Below are positions 24,814 through 34,947 of a stretch of DNA of 64,000 nucleotides, one piece after another. Location: positions 1,565,444 to 1,629,443 of the forward strand of contig JABFRN010000001.1 of assembly GCA_013141175.1 (NCBI GenBank), in the 5' to 3' direction. This DNA is from Lysobacter sp. (GTDB taxonomy: Bacteria > Pseudomonadota > Gammaproteobacteria > Xanthomonadales > Xanthomonadaceae). The translations under genes and the position numbers were made by a program. The first letter of the stretch is position 1. Every line of letters starts with the position of its first letter. A model generated the notes under the pieces. That model searched no databases. It was not told where the DNA came from and saw nothing but the letters and a program-made list of their open reading frames with translations.

Positions 24814-25977
24814 TCACATCGCATCCGGACCTTTCAGGCGGTAGCCGACGCGGCTGGGTTTCGTGCCTTCCATCACCAGACCGTAGCTGACCTTGTCGAA
24901 GGTACGGAAGATCATCACGTGGCCGGCGTATTCGTCCGGCAGCTGCACGCGCGCACCCTTGGTCACGGTTTCGTCGCCGCGCCAGTAACCGGTCTCGACG
25001 CGATCCACCGTATTGCTGCCCTGACGCCAGATCGACAGCACGGTGCCGTTGTCGACGCCGTCCTGCGCGCCGACCGACAGCGCGACCACGTCGCGCGGGC
25101 CGCCGCTGGTCAGCTGGTTGGCGACCGCGAGCACGCGTGCCTTGTTCTCGTCCAGCGCCTGCTTCGGCGGGTGCGGGAAGAATTGCAGGTCGTAGGGCTG
25201 GGCATCCACCGGAATCAGGCGGTCGCCGACGCGCACTTCCAGACTCGGATCGTCCAGCTTGAGGGTCGTGACTTCGACATCGCCTTCCATCAGCTTGACG
25301 ACGCTGCCGGCATTGACCCGATAGAGCTCCTGGCCGAGTTCTTCGCCGTCGATCTCGTTGCCGGCGGTATCGCTCCAGGAGGTGCCGAAGCCGGGAATCC
25401 GGTTGCCGCGGAAATCGTTGTCGTTGCGGCTGAGCATGTCGCAGCATTCGCGCTGGCCGATGCGCACGTAGCGGACCGTCGGCCGGACCACGGCGTAGCG
25501 CTGGCCGAGCTGCGCGCCTTCCAGGCCGCGAACGTAGGCCTGGTGGCCACGCACGGCGCGGGTGATGTCTTCTTCCAGGCCGACGACGTACGGCAGCTCC
25601 TTGAAGGTGTCGACCACGCGCAGATCGCGGAGGTAGGTCTCGATCTCGGACAGCGAGATCGCATTGACCGGCGCGTCGGTGCGCGGACCGGGGGTGACCC
25701 CGACGCGGTCGAGATAGGCGAGGCTGATGACGTCGCCCGGATAGATCAGATGCGGATTGGCGATCTGCGGGTTGGCCTGCCAGATTTCGGGCCACAGCCA
25801 CGGGCGCTTGAGGAAGCGTCCGGCGATGTCCCACAAAGTGTCGCCACGCTTCACCGTGTAGGTGTCGGGGTGGTCGCCACGGAACTCCTGGGCGACCGCG
25901 AAGGTCCCCACGGTCAGTAATGCGACGGTGCCCATCACCTTCAGACGGTGAGAAAGGCGCTTAAGGATGATGGCCAT
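24814..25977 (-). CDS. Secreted LysM peptidoglycan-binding protein
   Basis: A 387-residue protein with signal peptide (about residues 1-29, ending FAVAQ) and a LysM domain ([20 protein letters not shown] ... [13 protein letters not shown]) close to the N-terminus. A large C-terminal region contains repeated beta-rich segments ([25 protein letters not shown]) without an enzyme motif. LysM binds peptidoglycan glycans. This gene commonly lies between dprA and def in xanthomonads. The start has a good ribosome binding site (GGGGAG). It diverges from def. Confidence 0.9.
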   Translation of the reverse strand: MAIILKRLSHRLKVMGTVALLTVGTFAVAQEFRGDHPDTYTVKRGDTLWDIAGRFLKRPWLWPEIWQANPQIANPHLIYPGDVISLAYLDRVGVTPGPRTDAPVNAISLSEIETYLRDLRVVDTFKELPYVVGLEEDITRAVRGHQAYVRGLEGAQLGQRYAVVRPTVRYVRIGQRECCDMLSRNDNDFRGNRIPGFGTSWSDTAGNEIDGEELGQELYRVNAGSVVKLMEGDVEVTTLKLDDPSLEVRVGDRLIPVDAQPYDLQFFPHPPKQALDENKARVLAVANQLTSGGPRDVVALSVGAQDGVDNGTVLSIWRQGSNTVDRVETGYWRGDETVTKGARVQLPDEYAGHVMIFRTFDKVSYGLVMEGTKPSRVGYRLKGPDAM

Positions 25978-26108
25978 CTACTTGCTCCCCTTGGGATTTT
26001 CCCCAAAACATCGACCGCACTATAGCCCACAAATCCCGGCTCTTGGCAAGTCTGGAGACGCTACAATGGCCCTTGTCCGCGCCTAAACGCCGCCCCATCT
26101 TCACAAAC

Positions 26109-26624
26109 ATGACGCTCCTCTCAATTCTCGAATTCCCCGACCCCCGTCTGCGGACCAGGGCACAGGCCGTCGATCCGGCCCAAATCGCCGATCCGGCCTT
26201 CCAGACCCTGCTCGACGACATGCTGCACACCATGTACGAAGCCCCGGGCATCGGTCTGGCCGCCAGCCAGGTCGACGTGCACCAGCGTTTCATGGTCATC
26301 GACATCAGCGAGGAGAAGGACCAGCCGCAGGTGTTCATCAACCCGGAGATCACTCTGGCCGACGGCCATCAGGTCTACCAGGAAGGCTGCCTGTCGGTGC
26401 CGGGGATCTTCGCCGACGTCACCCGCGCCGACCAGATCACCGTGAAGGCCCTGGGCCGCGACGGCCAACCGTTCGAGCTGAGCACCGACGGCCTGCTGGC
26501 GATCTGCATCCAGCACGAGATGGACCACCTCGAAGGCAAGCTTTTCGTCGATTACCTATCGCCGCTGAAGCGCGACATGGTGCGCAAGAAGCTGGAGAAG
26601 GCGCGGCGCAGCAGCGCGGCGTAA
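26109..26624 (+). CDS. def: Peptide deformylase
   Basis: Removes the N-formyl group from nascent proteins. The 171-residue protein has all three deformylase motifs: GIGLAASQ (about 47-54), EGCLSVPG with metal-ligand Cys94, and [11 protein letters not shown] with His136/His140. Length and motifs are those of a bacterial class I enzyme. It is normally followed directly by fmt; here a repeat pair and an AT-rich gene intervene. Confidence 0.97.
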   Translation: MTLLSILEFPDPRLRTRAQAVDPAQIADPAFQTLLDDMLHTMYEAPGIGLAASQVDVHQRFMVIDISEEKDQPQVFINPEITLADGHQVYQEGCLSVPGIFADVTRADQITVKALGRDGQPFELSTDGLLAICIQHEMDHLEGKLFVDYLSPLKRDMVRKKLEKARRSSAA

Positions 26625-26643
26625 GCACCCCAGAATGGGATAG

Positions 26644-26661
26644 AGCGGGCTTCAGCCCGCT
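26644..26661. repeat. Small intergenic palindrome
   Basis: AGCGGGC-TTCA-GCCCGCT, a perfect 7-base-pair hairpin just downstream of def. It could serve as its terminator, although no T-run follows. Confidence 0.5.
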
Positions 26662-26729
26662 GCTCTTGTCATCCCGAGGCGAAGCCGAGGGACCTGCTGT
26701 CCGGAATCCCGATAGACTTCCGATCGGCC

Positions 26730-26813
26730 GTCATTCCCGCGAACGCGGGAACCCAGCGACTTTGATGCGGACATCAAGCAAAGACACTGGATCCCCGCGT
26801 TCGCGGGGATGAC
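26730..26813. repeat. Dispersed palindromic repeat pair (family A)
   Basis: The arms GTCATTCCCGCGAACGCGGG... (26730-26756) and its near reverse complement (26787-26813) have three mismatches in 27. Each arm is itself palindromic around CGCGAACGCG. The same family recurs at 32675-32760 and 34948-35018, with a half copy at 47656-47682. It resembles REP/BIME elements. Confidence 0.8.
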
Positions 26814-26848
26814 GAGAATTTGGAGTTCGGCGATTCCCGGAGGGCACG

Positions 26849-27511
26849 ATGAGTCGCAAGCTTTCGATCTTGGGTATTGTTTTGACGGCAGCTTATGCTT
26901 GGCTGCTGTATTTTATTTTCGACGGCCGCATTGTCGAAAGCTTGACGATGGATCCAAACGAAATTGGCGATCTGCTTGCCGGTATGTTTGGCCCGCTGGC
27001 GATTCTTTGGTTAATTCTTGGTTTTTTTCAGCAAGGAATCGAATTGCGCCAGAACACAAGAGCGTTAGAGTTGCAGGCCGAAGAATTGAAGAACTCAGTT
27101 GAACAGCAGCGAGAACTTGCCAATGCTGCAAATGTTCAAATCAAGTATGCAAAAGAGTCCCAAAAGCCAAAATTTGTTCTGCAGCCTTCTTCTTTTGCAG
27201 GGACATCGATGAAGCTGCAGATAAAGAATGTTGGCGCACCGGCGACCAATCTCTCAATCATCGGCTCCTCAGGCTTTGGAAACATATCAAACCGCCAATG
27301 CTCTCTTCTCGAGAGGAACAGCGAGTTTTCCATCAATATAGAGCCCGTAATTCCTCCAGGAATGAATCGAGCAATGGGAATTGAGGATCACTATTGGATA
27401 TCTCTGGAATATGAATTTGGAAATGGTTATTCAGAACAAACTGTTTTTGATTACGATGATGATCCCGGAGCAGGGATTGGTCGATTTATCGCCAGAAAAT
27501 CTCATGCTTAA
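26849..27511 (+). CDS. Membrane-anchored protein of unknown function, AT-rich
   Basis: A 220-residue protein with two N-terminal membrane spans (LGIVLTAAYAWLLYFIF and MFGPLAILWLILGFFQ) and a coiled-coil (about residues 62-105, LELQAEELKNSVEQQRELA). A beta-rich C-terminal half follows with no recognised domain (about residues 110-215). Codon use is clearly AT-richer than in the neighbours (many TTT, AAA, GAA, ATT codons). It separates def and fmt, which are adjacent in most relatives, and is flanked by a palindromic repeat. It was probably gained by horizontal transfer. Function is unknown. Confidence 0.8.
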   Translation: MSRKLSILGIVLTAAYAWLLYFIFDGRIVESLTMDPNEIGDLLAGMFGPLAILWLILGFFQQGIELRQNTRALELQAEELKNSVEQQRELANAANVQIKYAKESQKPKFVLQPSSFAGTSMKLQIKNVGAPATNLSIIGSSGFGNISNRQCSLLERNSEFSINIEPVIPPGMNRAMGIEDHYWISLEYEFGNGYSEQTVFDYDDDPGAGIGRFIARKSHA

Positions 27512-27526
27512 ACAAGGTTAGATCAA

Positions 27527-28450
27527 GTGACCCTCCGCATCATCTTCGCCGGCACCCCCGCCTTCGCCGTCCCCTGTCTGCGCGCCGCCGCGCGGCACAA
27601 CGAAGTCGTGGCGGTGTACACGCAGCCGGATCGCCCTGCCGGACGCGGGCGGACATTGACGGCATCGCCGGTGAAGCTGGAAGCGCTGCAGCGCGGGATC
27701 GAAGTGCTGCAGCCGGAAACGCTGAAGAAGCAGGTGTCGCGCGATGCGCTGCGCGCGCTGGAACCGGACATCATGATCGTGGTCGCCTACGGCCTGATCC
27801 TGCCGCAGAGCATCCTCGATATTCCGAAATACGGCTGCTGGAACGTGCACGCCTCGATGCTGCCGCGCTGGCGCGGTGCTGCGCCGATCCAGCGCGCGAT
27901 CGAAGCGGGCGACACCGAAACCGGCGTGTGCCTGATGCAGATGGAAAAAGGCCTCGACACCGGCCCGGTGCTGCTGTCGCAGTCGCTGGCGATCGGCGAA
28001 CACGAAACCGGCGGGCAGCTGCACGATCGGCTTTCGGAACTCGGCGCGCAGGTGCTGGCCGATGGCCTGGGTCTGCTGCGCGCCGGCATCGTGCCGGTAG
28101 CGCGTCCGCAGCCGGATGAAGGCGTGACCTACGCGCACAAGCTCGACAAGCACGAAGCGAAACTCGACTGGTCGCAGCCCGCCGCGACCTTGGCGAACAA
28201 GGTGCGCGCGTTCAATCCATGGCCGGTGGCCGAAGCAGAACTGGCCGGCGACCGCGTGCGTATCCACGGCGCGGTGGCATTGCAGGTCGCGCACGACAAG
28301 GCGCCGGGGACCGTACTGGCGGCCGGTCGCGACGGCATCGATATCGCCTGCGGCGACGGCGCGCTGCGCATCCGTACGCTGCAGCGCGAAGGCGGCAAAG
28401 CCATCACCGCCGCCGACTATCTGAATGCGCGGCGCGATCTTGTGTCGTAA
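27527..28450 (+). CDS. fmt: Methionyl-tRNA formyltransferase
   Basis: Transfers a formyl group from 10-formyl-THF to Met-tRNAfMet. The 307-residue protein has the formyltransferase signature [19 protein letters not shown], the nucleophilic/THF region AYGLILPQ and the C-terminal tRNA-binding OB-like domain (about residues 200-307). The start is GTG (27527), preceded by a weak AAGG site. A rsmB gene follows, as usual. Confidence 0.96.
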   Translation: MTLRIIFAGTPAFAVPCLRAAARHNEVVAVYTQPDRPAGRGRTLTASPVKLEALQRGIEVLQPETLKKQVSRDALRALEPDIMIVVAYGLILPQSILDIPKYGCWNVHASMLPRWRGAAPIQRAIEAGDTETGVCLMQMEKGLDTGPVLLSQSLAIGEHETGGQLHDRLSELGAQVLADGLGLLRAGIVPVARPQPDEGVTYAHKLDKHEAKLDWSQPAATLANKVRAFNPWPVAEAELAGDRVRIHGAVALQVAHDKAPGTVLAAGRDGIDIACGDGALRIRTLQREGGKAITAADYLNARRDLVS

Positions 28451-28576
28451 GCACTGATTTCTGTGGGGGCGGCGGCTTCCACACTATTGATTCCACAACA
28501 TCATCGCGATGTCGGAGCTCGATCAGTCATTCGACTGCAGAACACCGTCCTCCAACATCAGCCTGAGGCAGCCCGC

Positions 28577-29878
28577 ATGACCGATACGACTCCCGGCACC
28601 GCCTCCCGCCTCGCCGCCGCGCGCGTGCTCGACGCGGTATTGCATCGCGGCCGTTCCTTGAAAGGCGAATTCGGCGCCGCGCTGCCGAAGATCGCCGATC
28701 CGCGCGATCGCGCGCTGGTCGAAGCGATCTGCTTCGCCGCGCTGCGCAATCGCGCGCGCTACGCCGCCGCGCTCGCGGCGTGGATCCCGAAGCCGCTGGG
28801 CAGGAGCGACGAGCCGCTGCGCGCGCTGCTGTACGTCGGCTTCGCCCAGCTCGATGCCTTGAAACTGCCGGCGCACGCCGCCGTCGATGCGACCGTCGAA
28901 ACCGCGCGCGCGCTCGATCGCGGCCATCAGGCCGGCATGGTCAATGCGCTGCTGCGGCGCGCGCAGCGCGAGGGGTTTCCGCCCGCCGATCCGGCGCAGG
29001 TCTGGCCGGAGTGGCTGCTGGCGGAAGTGCGTCGCGACTGGCCCGGGCACGTCGACGCGATCCTCGCCGCCAGCGCCGCCGCCGCGCCGCTGTGGCTGCG
29101 GGTCAATCGTCTGAACACCACGCGCGACGCGTATCGACAGCAGCTGCAGGACGCCGGCATCGCCGGATCCGCGCACGACGCGCTGCCCGATGCGCTGCGG
29201 ATCGGGGATTCGCTGGCGGTGGCGGATTTGCCCGGCTTCGAGGACGGCGTGGCCTCGGTGCAGGACGGCTCCGCGCAGGCGGTGGCCGATGCCTTGTCGC
29301 CACCGGTCGGCGCCCGCGTGCTGGATGCCTGCGTCGCCCCCGGCGGCAAGGCCGCGCATCTGCTGGAACGCGACCCGACCCTGCGCATCACCGCGCTGGA
29401 TATCGACTCGCGCCGGCTGCGGCGCACCGCCGAGACGTTGCGCCGGGTCGGCGTGGCGGCGGCGGTCGAACTGAAAGCCGCCGACGCCGCCGATCCCGCC
29501 GCATGGTGGGACGGCACGCCGTTCGACGCAGTGCTGATCGATGCGCCCTGCTCCGCGACCGGCATCGTCCGCCGCCAGCCCGACATCCTGTTGCACCGCC
29601 GCCCCGGCGACATCGATGCGCTGGTCGCCACCCAGGCACGGCTGCTGGATGCGGCGTGGACCACGCTCGCGCCCGGCGGCGTGCTGGTCTACGCGACCTG
29701 CTCGATCCTGCGGCGCGAGAACGCCGCACAGATCGAGGCGTTTCTGGCGCGCACGCCGGAAGCCAGCGCCGAACCGCTGGCGGAAACCTTCGGCCATGCC
29801 GCTGGCGCGGGCCGCCAGCGGCTGCCGGGCGAAGACGGCATGGACGGGTTTTTCTATGCGAGGCTGCGGAAGGCCTGA
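28577..29878 (+). CDS. rsmB: 16S rRNA (cytosine(967)-C(5))-methyltransferase
   Basis: Methylates C967 of 16S rRNA. A 433-residue protein with an N-terminal NusB-like RNA-binding domain ([18 protein letters not shown] ...) and a C-terminal SAM-dependent domain. The SAM site is [12 protein letters not shown]. The two catalytic cysteine motifs are [15 protein letters not shown] and [11 protein letters not shown]. The start MTDTTPGT at 28577 is chosen because sequence upstream is not family-like. Confidence 0.95.
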   Translation: MTDTTPGTASRLAAARVLDAVLHRGRSLKGEFGAALPKIADPRDRALVEAICFAALRNRARYAAALAAWIPKPLGRSDEPLRALLYVGFAQLDALKLPAHAAVDATVETARALDRGHQAGMVNALLRRAQREGFPPADPAQVWPEWLLAEVRRDWPGHVDAILAASAAAAPLWLRVNRLNTTRDAYRQQLQDAGIAGSAHDALPDALRIGDSLAVADLPGFEDGVASVQDGSAQAVADALSPPVGARVLDACVAPGGKAAHLLERDPTLRITALDIDSRRLRRTAETLRRVGVAAAVELKAADAADPAAWWDGTPFDAVLIDAPCSATGIVRRQPDILLHRRPGDIDALVATQARLLDAAWTTLAPGGVLVYATCSILRRENAAQIEAFLARTPEASAEPLAETFGHAAGAGRQRLPGEDGMDGFFYARLRKA

Positions 29879-29883
29879 GATTC

Positions 29884-29957
29884 TGTAGGAGCGGCGCGAG
29901 CCGCGATGGGTGATAGGGAACATTCCGCAGCCCATCGCGGCTCGCGCCGCTCCTACA
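29884..29957. repeat. Dispersed inverted repeat (family B)
   Basis: A perfect 27-base inverted repeat: TGTAGGAGCGGCGCGAGCCG... at 29884-29910 and its reverse complement at 29931-29957, loop 20 bases. It can form one long hairpin downstream of rsmB. A related pair lies at 41687-41761. Confidence 0.85.
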
Positions 29958-29985
29958 AAAGCGTGATGCCGATTAAGATGCGGGA

Positions 29986-31692
29986 ATGCTGAAAACCCGC
30001 GCATCGAAAGAATTCTGGCTGCTCGCCATCGTCGCCCTGCTGATCCTGGGGGCCGGTCTGGGTCTGCGCGACCCGTGGCCGTCGGACGAGCCGCGCTTCA
30101 CCCTCGTCGCCAAGCAGATGATCGAAAGCGGCGACTGGCTGTTCCCGCATCGCGGCACCGAGCTGTATTCGGACAAGCCGCCGATGCTGATGTGGCTGGA
30201 AGCCGCGTTCTACACCGTGTTCCGCGACTGGCGCATCGCCTTCCTGCTGCCGTCGCTGCTCGCGGCGCTGGGCACGCTGTGGTGCGTGTACGACCTCGGC
30301 CGCCGGCTGTGGACGCGCAGGGTCGGGCTTTATGCGGCGTGGGCGCTGCTGTTCGCGCTGCAGTTCACGTACCAGTCGAAGAAGGCGCAGATCGATCCGC
30401 TGGTGACGTTCTTCATCACCCTCGCCAACTACGGCCTGTTGCGCCATCTGCTGCTGGGACCGAACTGGAAACTGTGGACGCTGGGCTGGTTCGCGGCCGG
30501 GCTGGGCACCATCACCAAGGGCGTCGGCGGGCTGGCGCTGTTGATGATCCTGCCCGCTGCGATCGCTTCGCTGATGCACTGGTCGCGGGTGCGTCTGCAC
30601 GTGCGCGACCTTCGCTTTTGGATCGGACCGCTGGCCTTCGTCTTCGCTGCGGCGCTGTGGCTGGTGCCGATGGTCACCGCTGCGCTGAGCCAGGACAATC
30701 CCGAATACAGGGCGTATCTCAACGACATCCTGTTCCGGCAGACCGCCGGGCGTTACGCGAAATCCTGGGACCACGCGCAGCCGCCGTGGTACCACTTCGA
30801 AGTGATGCTAACCGCGTGGCTGCCGACCGTGTTCGCGCTGATCTGGGCGCTGCCGGCATGGCGCACGCGCCTGCGTCGGCGCGATGCGCGCTATCTGCTG
30901 CCCTTGGCGTGGTGGGCACTGATCGTGGTGTTCTTCTCGATTCCCGGCGGCAAGCGCGATGTCTACATCCTGCCGGCGCTGCCGATGATGTGCCTCGCGC
31001 TGGGGCCGCTGCTGCCGGGCATCGTGCGCAGGCTGTGGGCGAAGCGGATCGCGTCCGGGTTCGTCACGGTGCTGGGCGCGGTGTTGCTGGGTGCGGGTCT
31101 GGCGATGTGGTTCGGCGATCCGAAGTTCGAAACCAAACTGATGTCGGACCGCGGTTTCACCGACGGCGGACACGCGCTGTTCGGGCTGTTGATCGCGATG
31201 GGCGCGTGGTCGCTGGCATGCGTGTCGTGGCATCGGGTGAGCAACGGCGTGGTCGGGCTGCTGTGGGCGATCGGTGGCATCTGGGTGCTGTACGGTCTGG
31301 TCGCGCATCCGCTGCTGAATCCGTCCAGTTCCGCGCGCGGATTGATGGAATCCGTCGGCGAGCGCATCGGGCCGGATGCCGAACTCGGACTGGTCGGCTG
31401 GAAGGAACAGAATCTGCTGATGGCCGACCGCCCCGCAGCGACTTTCGGCTTCAAGGCGACATGGCCGGACCAACTGTCCAAAGCCATGGCATGGCAGGCC
31501 GATGCGCCGACCCGGCGCTGGCTGCTGGTGCAGGAACCCGCGCTGTCGCAGTGCGTCGACAGGACCCAGGCGCAGTTCGCGGGCGTGTCGAACCGGCGCC
31601 GCTGGTGGCTGGTGCCCGCCGCTGCCGCCGACACGGCCTGCGTGCCGCAAGGCGTGCAGACCCAGAACCAGGCGGACGGGCAGGAAGACTGA
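29986..31692 (+). CDS. Glycosyltransferase family 39 protein (ArnT-like)
   Basis: A 568-residue polytopic inner-membrane protein with about ten to twelve hydrophobic segments. The first periplasmic loop carries the acidic catalytic pair (PSDEPRFTLVAKQMIESGDW and YSDKPPMLMWLEAAF) typical of GT-C enzymes such as ArnT, which transfer a sugar from a polyprenyl-phosphate donor to lipid A or other acceptors. It overlaps the next gene by the ATGA arrangement. The acceptor and donor are unknown; modification of LPS or surface polysaccharide is the likely setting. Confidence 0.85.
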   Translation: MLKTRASKEFWLLAIVALLILGAGLGLRDPWPSDEPRFTLVAKQMIESGDWLFPHRGTELYSDKPPMLMWLEAAFYTVFRDWRIAFLLPSLLAALGTLWCVYDLGRRLWTRRVGLYAAWALLFALQFTYQSKKAQIDPLVTFFITLANYGLLRHLLLGPNWKLWTLGWFAAGLGTITKGVGGLALLMILPAAIASLMHWSRVRLHVRDLRFWIGPLAFVFAAALWLVPMVTAALSQDNPEYRAYLNDILFRQTAGRYAKSWDHAQPPWYHFEVMLTAWLPTVFALIWALPAWRTRLRRRDARYLLPLAWWALIVVFFSIPGGKRDVYILPALPMMCLALGPLLPGIVRRLWAKRIASGFVTVLGAVLLGAGLAMWFGDPKFETKLMSDRGFTDGGHALFGLLIAMGAWSLACVSWHRVSNGVVGLLWAIGGIWVLYGLVAHPLLNPSSSARGLMESVGERIGPDAELGLVGWKEQNLLMADRPAATFGFKATWPDQLSKAMAWQADAPTRRWLLVQEPALSQCVDRTQAQFAGVSNRRRWWLVPAAAADTACVPQGVQTQNQADGQED

Positions 31693-32600
31693 TGCAACTG
31701 CGCTATGCGCGCATGGCGCAGGGCAATTTCGGCGACGATCTCAACGTCGATCTGTGGCCGGAACTGTTTCCGGATCTCGCCGCGCACCATCCCGAGGCGC
31801 ATCTGTACGGCGTCGGCACCCTGCTCGGCGGCTCGCGTCCGGATGGGCCGAAGGTCGTGCTCGGTTCCGGCAGCGGCTATCGCGGCGCGCCCGCGCTCGA
31901 CGACGACTGGCGCGTGTACTGGGTGCGCGGGCCGCGCACCGCACAGCGCTGCGGGCTCGATCCCGCGCTGGGGCTGGGCGACGGCGCGGTGCTGTGGTCG
32001 GGTCTGCGCCGCGCGCATGCGCCGGTGCCCGGCCGCATCGGTCTGGTGCCGCATCACAAGAGTTACGACGGCGCCGATTGGGACGCGATCGCGCGCAATG
32101 CCGGGTTGTTTCCGATCGATCCGCGTCAATCGCCCGAAGCGGTCACCGCCGCGCTCGCCGGCTGCGAGCGCGTGCTCACCGAATCCCTGCACGGCGCGAT
32201 CTTCGCGGACACGCTGGGCATTCCCTGGCGCGCGGTGGTGTTGGCGCGGCGCTTCAACGATTTCAAATGGGGCGACTGGCTCGACACGCTCGGCATGACC
32301 CTCGATGCCGCAGAAGTGGACGTCGAACTCTTGCGCGCGTTGCCGTTCGCGAAAGTCATCGGCAACCGGCTCGCGCGCTGGACGGATCGCGGCGGTGCCG
32401 ACGCGCGCAATCATCTGCGCCCGGTACGGGCGGCGACTGTGGACGATATCGCCCGGGTCGTCGATGCATTGCGCGGCTTCGCGGCGGACAGTGCGAAATT
32501 CGTCGTCAGCGATCTTTCGCGCAGGGCTGCGCAGCAGGCGGCGATGCACGAACGATGCGTGCAGTTCGCGAAGGACTACGGACTGATGTTCGCGGGGTGA
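31692..32600 (+). CDS. Polysaccharide pyruvyl transferase family protein
   Basis: A 302-residue protein starting MQLRYARMAQGNFGDDLNVD, where the NFGDDLN segment is the hallmark of the family. LGSGSGYRG and LTESLHGAIFADTLGIPW are further family blocks. Such enzymes add ketal pyruvate from PEP to sugars of exopolysaccharide. It overlaps the GT39 gene by ATGA, so the two are translationally coupled. The target glycan is unknown. Confidence 0.85.
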   Translation: MQLRYARMAQGNFGDDLNVDLWPELFPDLAAHHPEAHLYGVGTLLGGSRPDGPKVVLGSGSGYRGAPALDDDWRVYWVRGPRTAQRCGLDPALGLGDGAVLWSGLRRAHAPVPGRIGLVPHHKSYDGADWDAIARNAGLFPIDPRQSPEAVTAALAGCERVLTESLHGAIFADTLGIPWRAVVLARRFNDFKWGDWLDTLGMTLDAAEVDVELLRALPFAKVIGNRLARWTDRGGADARNHLRPVRAATVDDIARVVDALRGFAADSAKFVVSDLSRRAAQQAAMHERCVQFAKDYGLMFAG

Positions 32601-32674
32601 ATCCAACGATATTCACGAATAGGGTGCGCCTTGGTCTGAGGTCTGCCTACTTTTCGAGCATTTCAAAAAACGTC

Positions 32675-32760
32675 GTCATCCCCGCGAACGCGGGGATCCA
32701 GCGACTTTCAAGCTTCTGCACAGCGCAAAGACGCTGGGTTCCCGCGTTCGCGGGAACGAC
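32675..32760. repeat. Dispersed palindromic repeat pair (family A)
   Basis: GTCATCCCCGCGAACGCGGGG... (from 32675) and CGCTGGGTTCCCGCGTTCGC... (to 32760) form a long imperfect hairpin between two convergent genes. Same family as 26730-26813 and 34948-35018. Confidence 0.8.
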
Positions 32761-32856
32761 GGGTAAAAAGAACGGCGACTGCCGATCAATCGATACGTTT
32801 TATTTTCCTGAGGAAAAAGCGGGGATACCTCAGGCCGAGGCGCACCCTATCGAAGA

Positions 32857-34737
32857 TTATTCCGATTCCAACGCTTCCCACTGCGCGTAGGCCTGTTCCA
32901 GTGCGGTCTGCGTCGCCGCGAGTTCGGCGTTGTGCGCGGCGACCGATGCATGGTCGCGCTGGAAGAATGCCGGATCGTGCATGGCGGCGGTCATCGCGGC
33001 GATCTTCGTCTCCAGGGTTTCGATGCGCGCCGGCAGCAGTTCGAGTTCGCGCTGGTCCTTGTAGCTGAGCTTGCGCTTGGCTGCTGCAGGCACGGGCACT
33101 TCGACCACTTTTTCTTTCGGCGCCGCCGCAGCCGTGGCGCGCGCCGATTCGCCCCGGGTCGGACGCTGGCGCAGCCAGTCGCTGTAGCCGCCCACGTAAT
33201 CGCCGACGCGGCTATCGCCTTCCATCACCAGGGTCGAGGTCACGACGCTGTCGAGGAAGTCGCGGTCGTGGCTCACCAGCAGCAGCGTGCCGGGATATTC
33301 GCCGAGCAGTTCTTCCAGCAGTTCCAGTGTCTCCACGTCGAGGTCGTTGGTCGGTTCGTCCATCACCAGCAGGTTCGACGGCTGCGCGAACAGTTTGGCC
33401 AGCAGCAGCCGGTTGCGTTCGCCGCCGGAAAGACGGGTGATCGGCGCGCGCGCGCGTTCCGGCGTGAACAGAAAGTCTTGTAAATAGCCGATGGCGTGCT
33501 TCTGCTTGCCGTTGATCTCGACGAAATCCTTGCCTTCGGAGACGTTCTCCAGCGCACTCCAGTCTTCGCGCAGCGTGGCGCGGTACTGGTCGAAATACGC
33601 GACCTGCAGTTGGGTGCCGATTTTGATCTCGCCCGATTGCGGCTGCAGATCGCCCAGCAGCAGTTTGAGCAGGGTGGTCTTGCCGCTGCCGTTGGCGCCG
33701 ATCAGGCCAATTCGATCGCCGCGCAAGATCGTTGTGGAGAAATGCTTGAGCAGCACGCGCTCGCCGTACGCGAACGACACGTCCTTCGCTTCGATGACCT
33801 TCTTGCCCGATGCACCGGCCTGCGCGGTCTCCATGCGCACGTTGCCGGACAGATCGCGCCGCTGCACGCGCTCGTCGCGCATCGCCTTGAGCCTGCGCAC
33901 GCGGCCCTCGTCGCGGGTGCGGCGGGCCTTGATGCCCTGTCGGATCCAGATTTCCTCCTGCGCCAGCATCTTGTCGAAGCGCGCGTTCTCCTGCGCCTCG
34001 GCGTTCAGGCGCTCTTCGCGGCGGCGGACGTAGTTGTCCCAGTCGCCGGGCCAGCTGCTCAGCTGGCCGCGATCGATCTCGACGATGCGGGTGGCCAGCG
34101 AACGCAGGAAGCGCCGGTCGTGGGTGACGAAGATCAGCGCGCCCTGCCAGGCTTTCAGAAAGCCTTCGAGCCAGTCGATGGCCGCGATGTCGAGATGGTT
34201 GGTGGGTTCGTCCAGCAGCAGCAGATCCGGCGCCGAGACCAGCGCGCGCGCCAGCAGCACGCGGCGCTTCATGCCGCCGGACAGGCGCGTGAAGTCGGCG
34301 TCGCCGTCCAGATCGAGTTTTGTGAGGGTTTCGGTCACGCGCTGGTCCAGCGACCAGCCGTTGCCGTCCTCGATCCTGGTCTGCACCACCGCCAGGGCGT
34401 CGGTGTCGAGCTCGTCGGCGTGGATCAGGTGGTGATAGTCGGCAAGCAGCTGGCCCATCTCGCCCAGACCGTCGGCGACCACGTCGAACACGCTGCCGGC
34501 GGCACCGGCCGGCACTTCCTGCTCCAGTCGGGCGATGCGCACCCCGCCCTCGATGCGGATTTCGCCGTCGTCGGGCTTGTGCTCGCCGGCCAGCAGGCGC
34601 AGCAGGGTGGATTTGCCGGCGCCGTTGCGGCCGATCAGGGCGATGCGCTCGCCGGGCTCGATCGCGAGATCGACGCCTTGGAGCAACAGCGGGCCGCCGA
34701 CGCCGAAATCGACGTCATTCAGAGTGAGGATGGGCAT
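32857..34737 (-). CDS. uup: ABC-F family ATPase, Uup-type
   Basis: A 626-residue soluble protein with two ABC ATP-binding domains, each with Walker A (GRNGAGKST and GANGSGKTT), signature (LSGGMKRR and LSGGERNR) and Walker B (LLLLDEPTNHLD and LLVMDEPTNDLD). The C-terminus after about residue 540 is a coiled-coil (KLSYKDQRELELLPARIET), as in Uup, which acts at branched DNA or the ribosome. The linker between the domains is also typical of ABC-F proteins. No membrane domain. It converges with the pyruvyl transferase gene. Confidence 0.92.
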   Translation of the reverse strand: MPILTLNDVDFGVGGPLLLQGVDLAIEPGERIALIGRNGAGKSTLLRLLAGEHKPDDGEIRIEGGVRIARLEQEVPAGAAGSVFDVVADGLGEMGQLLADYHHLIHADELDTDALAVVQTRIEDGNGWSLDQRVTETLTKLDLDGDADFTRLSGGMKRRVLLARALVSAPDLLLLDEPTNHLDIAAIDWLEGFLKAWQGALIFVTHDRRFLRSLATRIVEIDRGQLSSWPGDWDNYVRRREERLNAEAQENARFDKMLAQEEIWIRQGIKARRTRDEGRVRRLKAMRDERVQRRDLSGNVRMETAQAGASGKKVIEAKDVSFAYGERVLLKHFSTTILRGDRIGLIGANGSGKTTLLKLLLGDLQPQSGEIKIGTQLQVAYFDQYRATLREDWSALENVSEGKDFVEINGKQKHAIGYLQDFLFTPERARAPITRLSGGERNRLLLAKLFAQPSNLLVMDEPTNDLDVETLELLEELLGEYPGTLLLVSHDRDFLDSVVTSTLVMEGDSRVGDYVGGYSDWLRQRPTRGESARATAAAAPKEKVVEVPVPAAAKRKLSYKDQRELELLPARIETLETKIAAMTAAMHDPAFFQRDHASVAAHNAELAATQTALEQAYAQWEALESE

Positions 34738-34808
34738 CCGCCTAGTTTACCGGCTGCACCCTGCCGCAGTACGCTTGGCTTTCGATTAGCCATCAAGCGG
34801 AGCCCGTC

Positions 34809-34907
34809 ATGTCCAAAGGCATGGATCAGAAGAAGCAGGACAAGAAGAAACCGGAAAAGACGCTGAAAGAGAAGCGCGCGGAAAAGAAGGAAAAGAAGGG
34901 CAAGTGA
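34809..34907 (+). CDS. 32-residue lysine-rich small protein
   Basis: MSKGMDQKKQDKKKPEKTLK... ends KKEKKGK; 17 of its 32 residues are Lys. It starts with ATG 71 bases from the divergent uup start. Comparable short Lys-rich proteins starting MSKGMD are annotated as hypothetical in Xanthomonas and Pseudomonas relatives (from memory, not checked), so the frame is likely real. A nucleic-acid or ribosome association would fit the charge, but this is inference. Confidence 0.6.
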   Translation: MSKGMDQKKQDKKKPEKTLKEKRAEKKEKKGK

Positions 34908-34947
34908 GCGCAGGCTTGCGCGATCACCGCGCTTGATCCTCCTTGAT

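Noticed and set aside
26644..26820. Insertion sequence between def and fmt
   Set aside because: Only palindromic repeats and an AT-rich membrane-protein gene; no transposase-like sequence or terminal repeats with target duplication.
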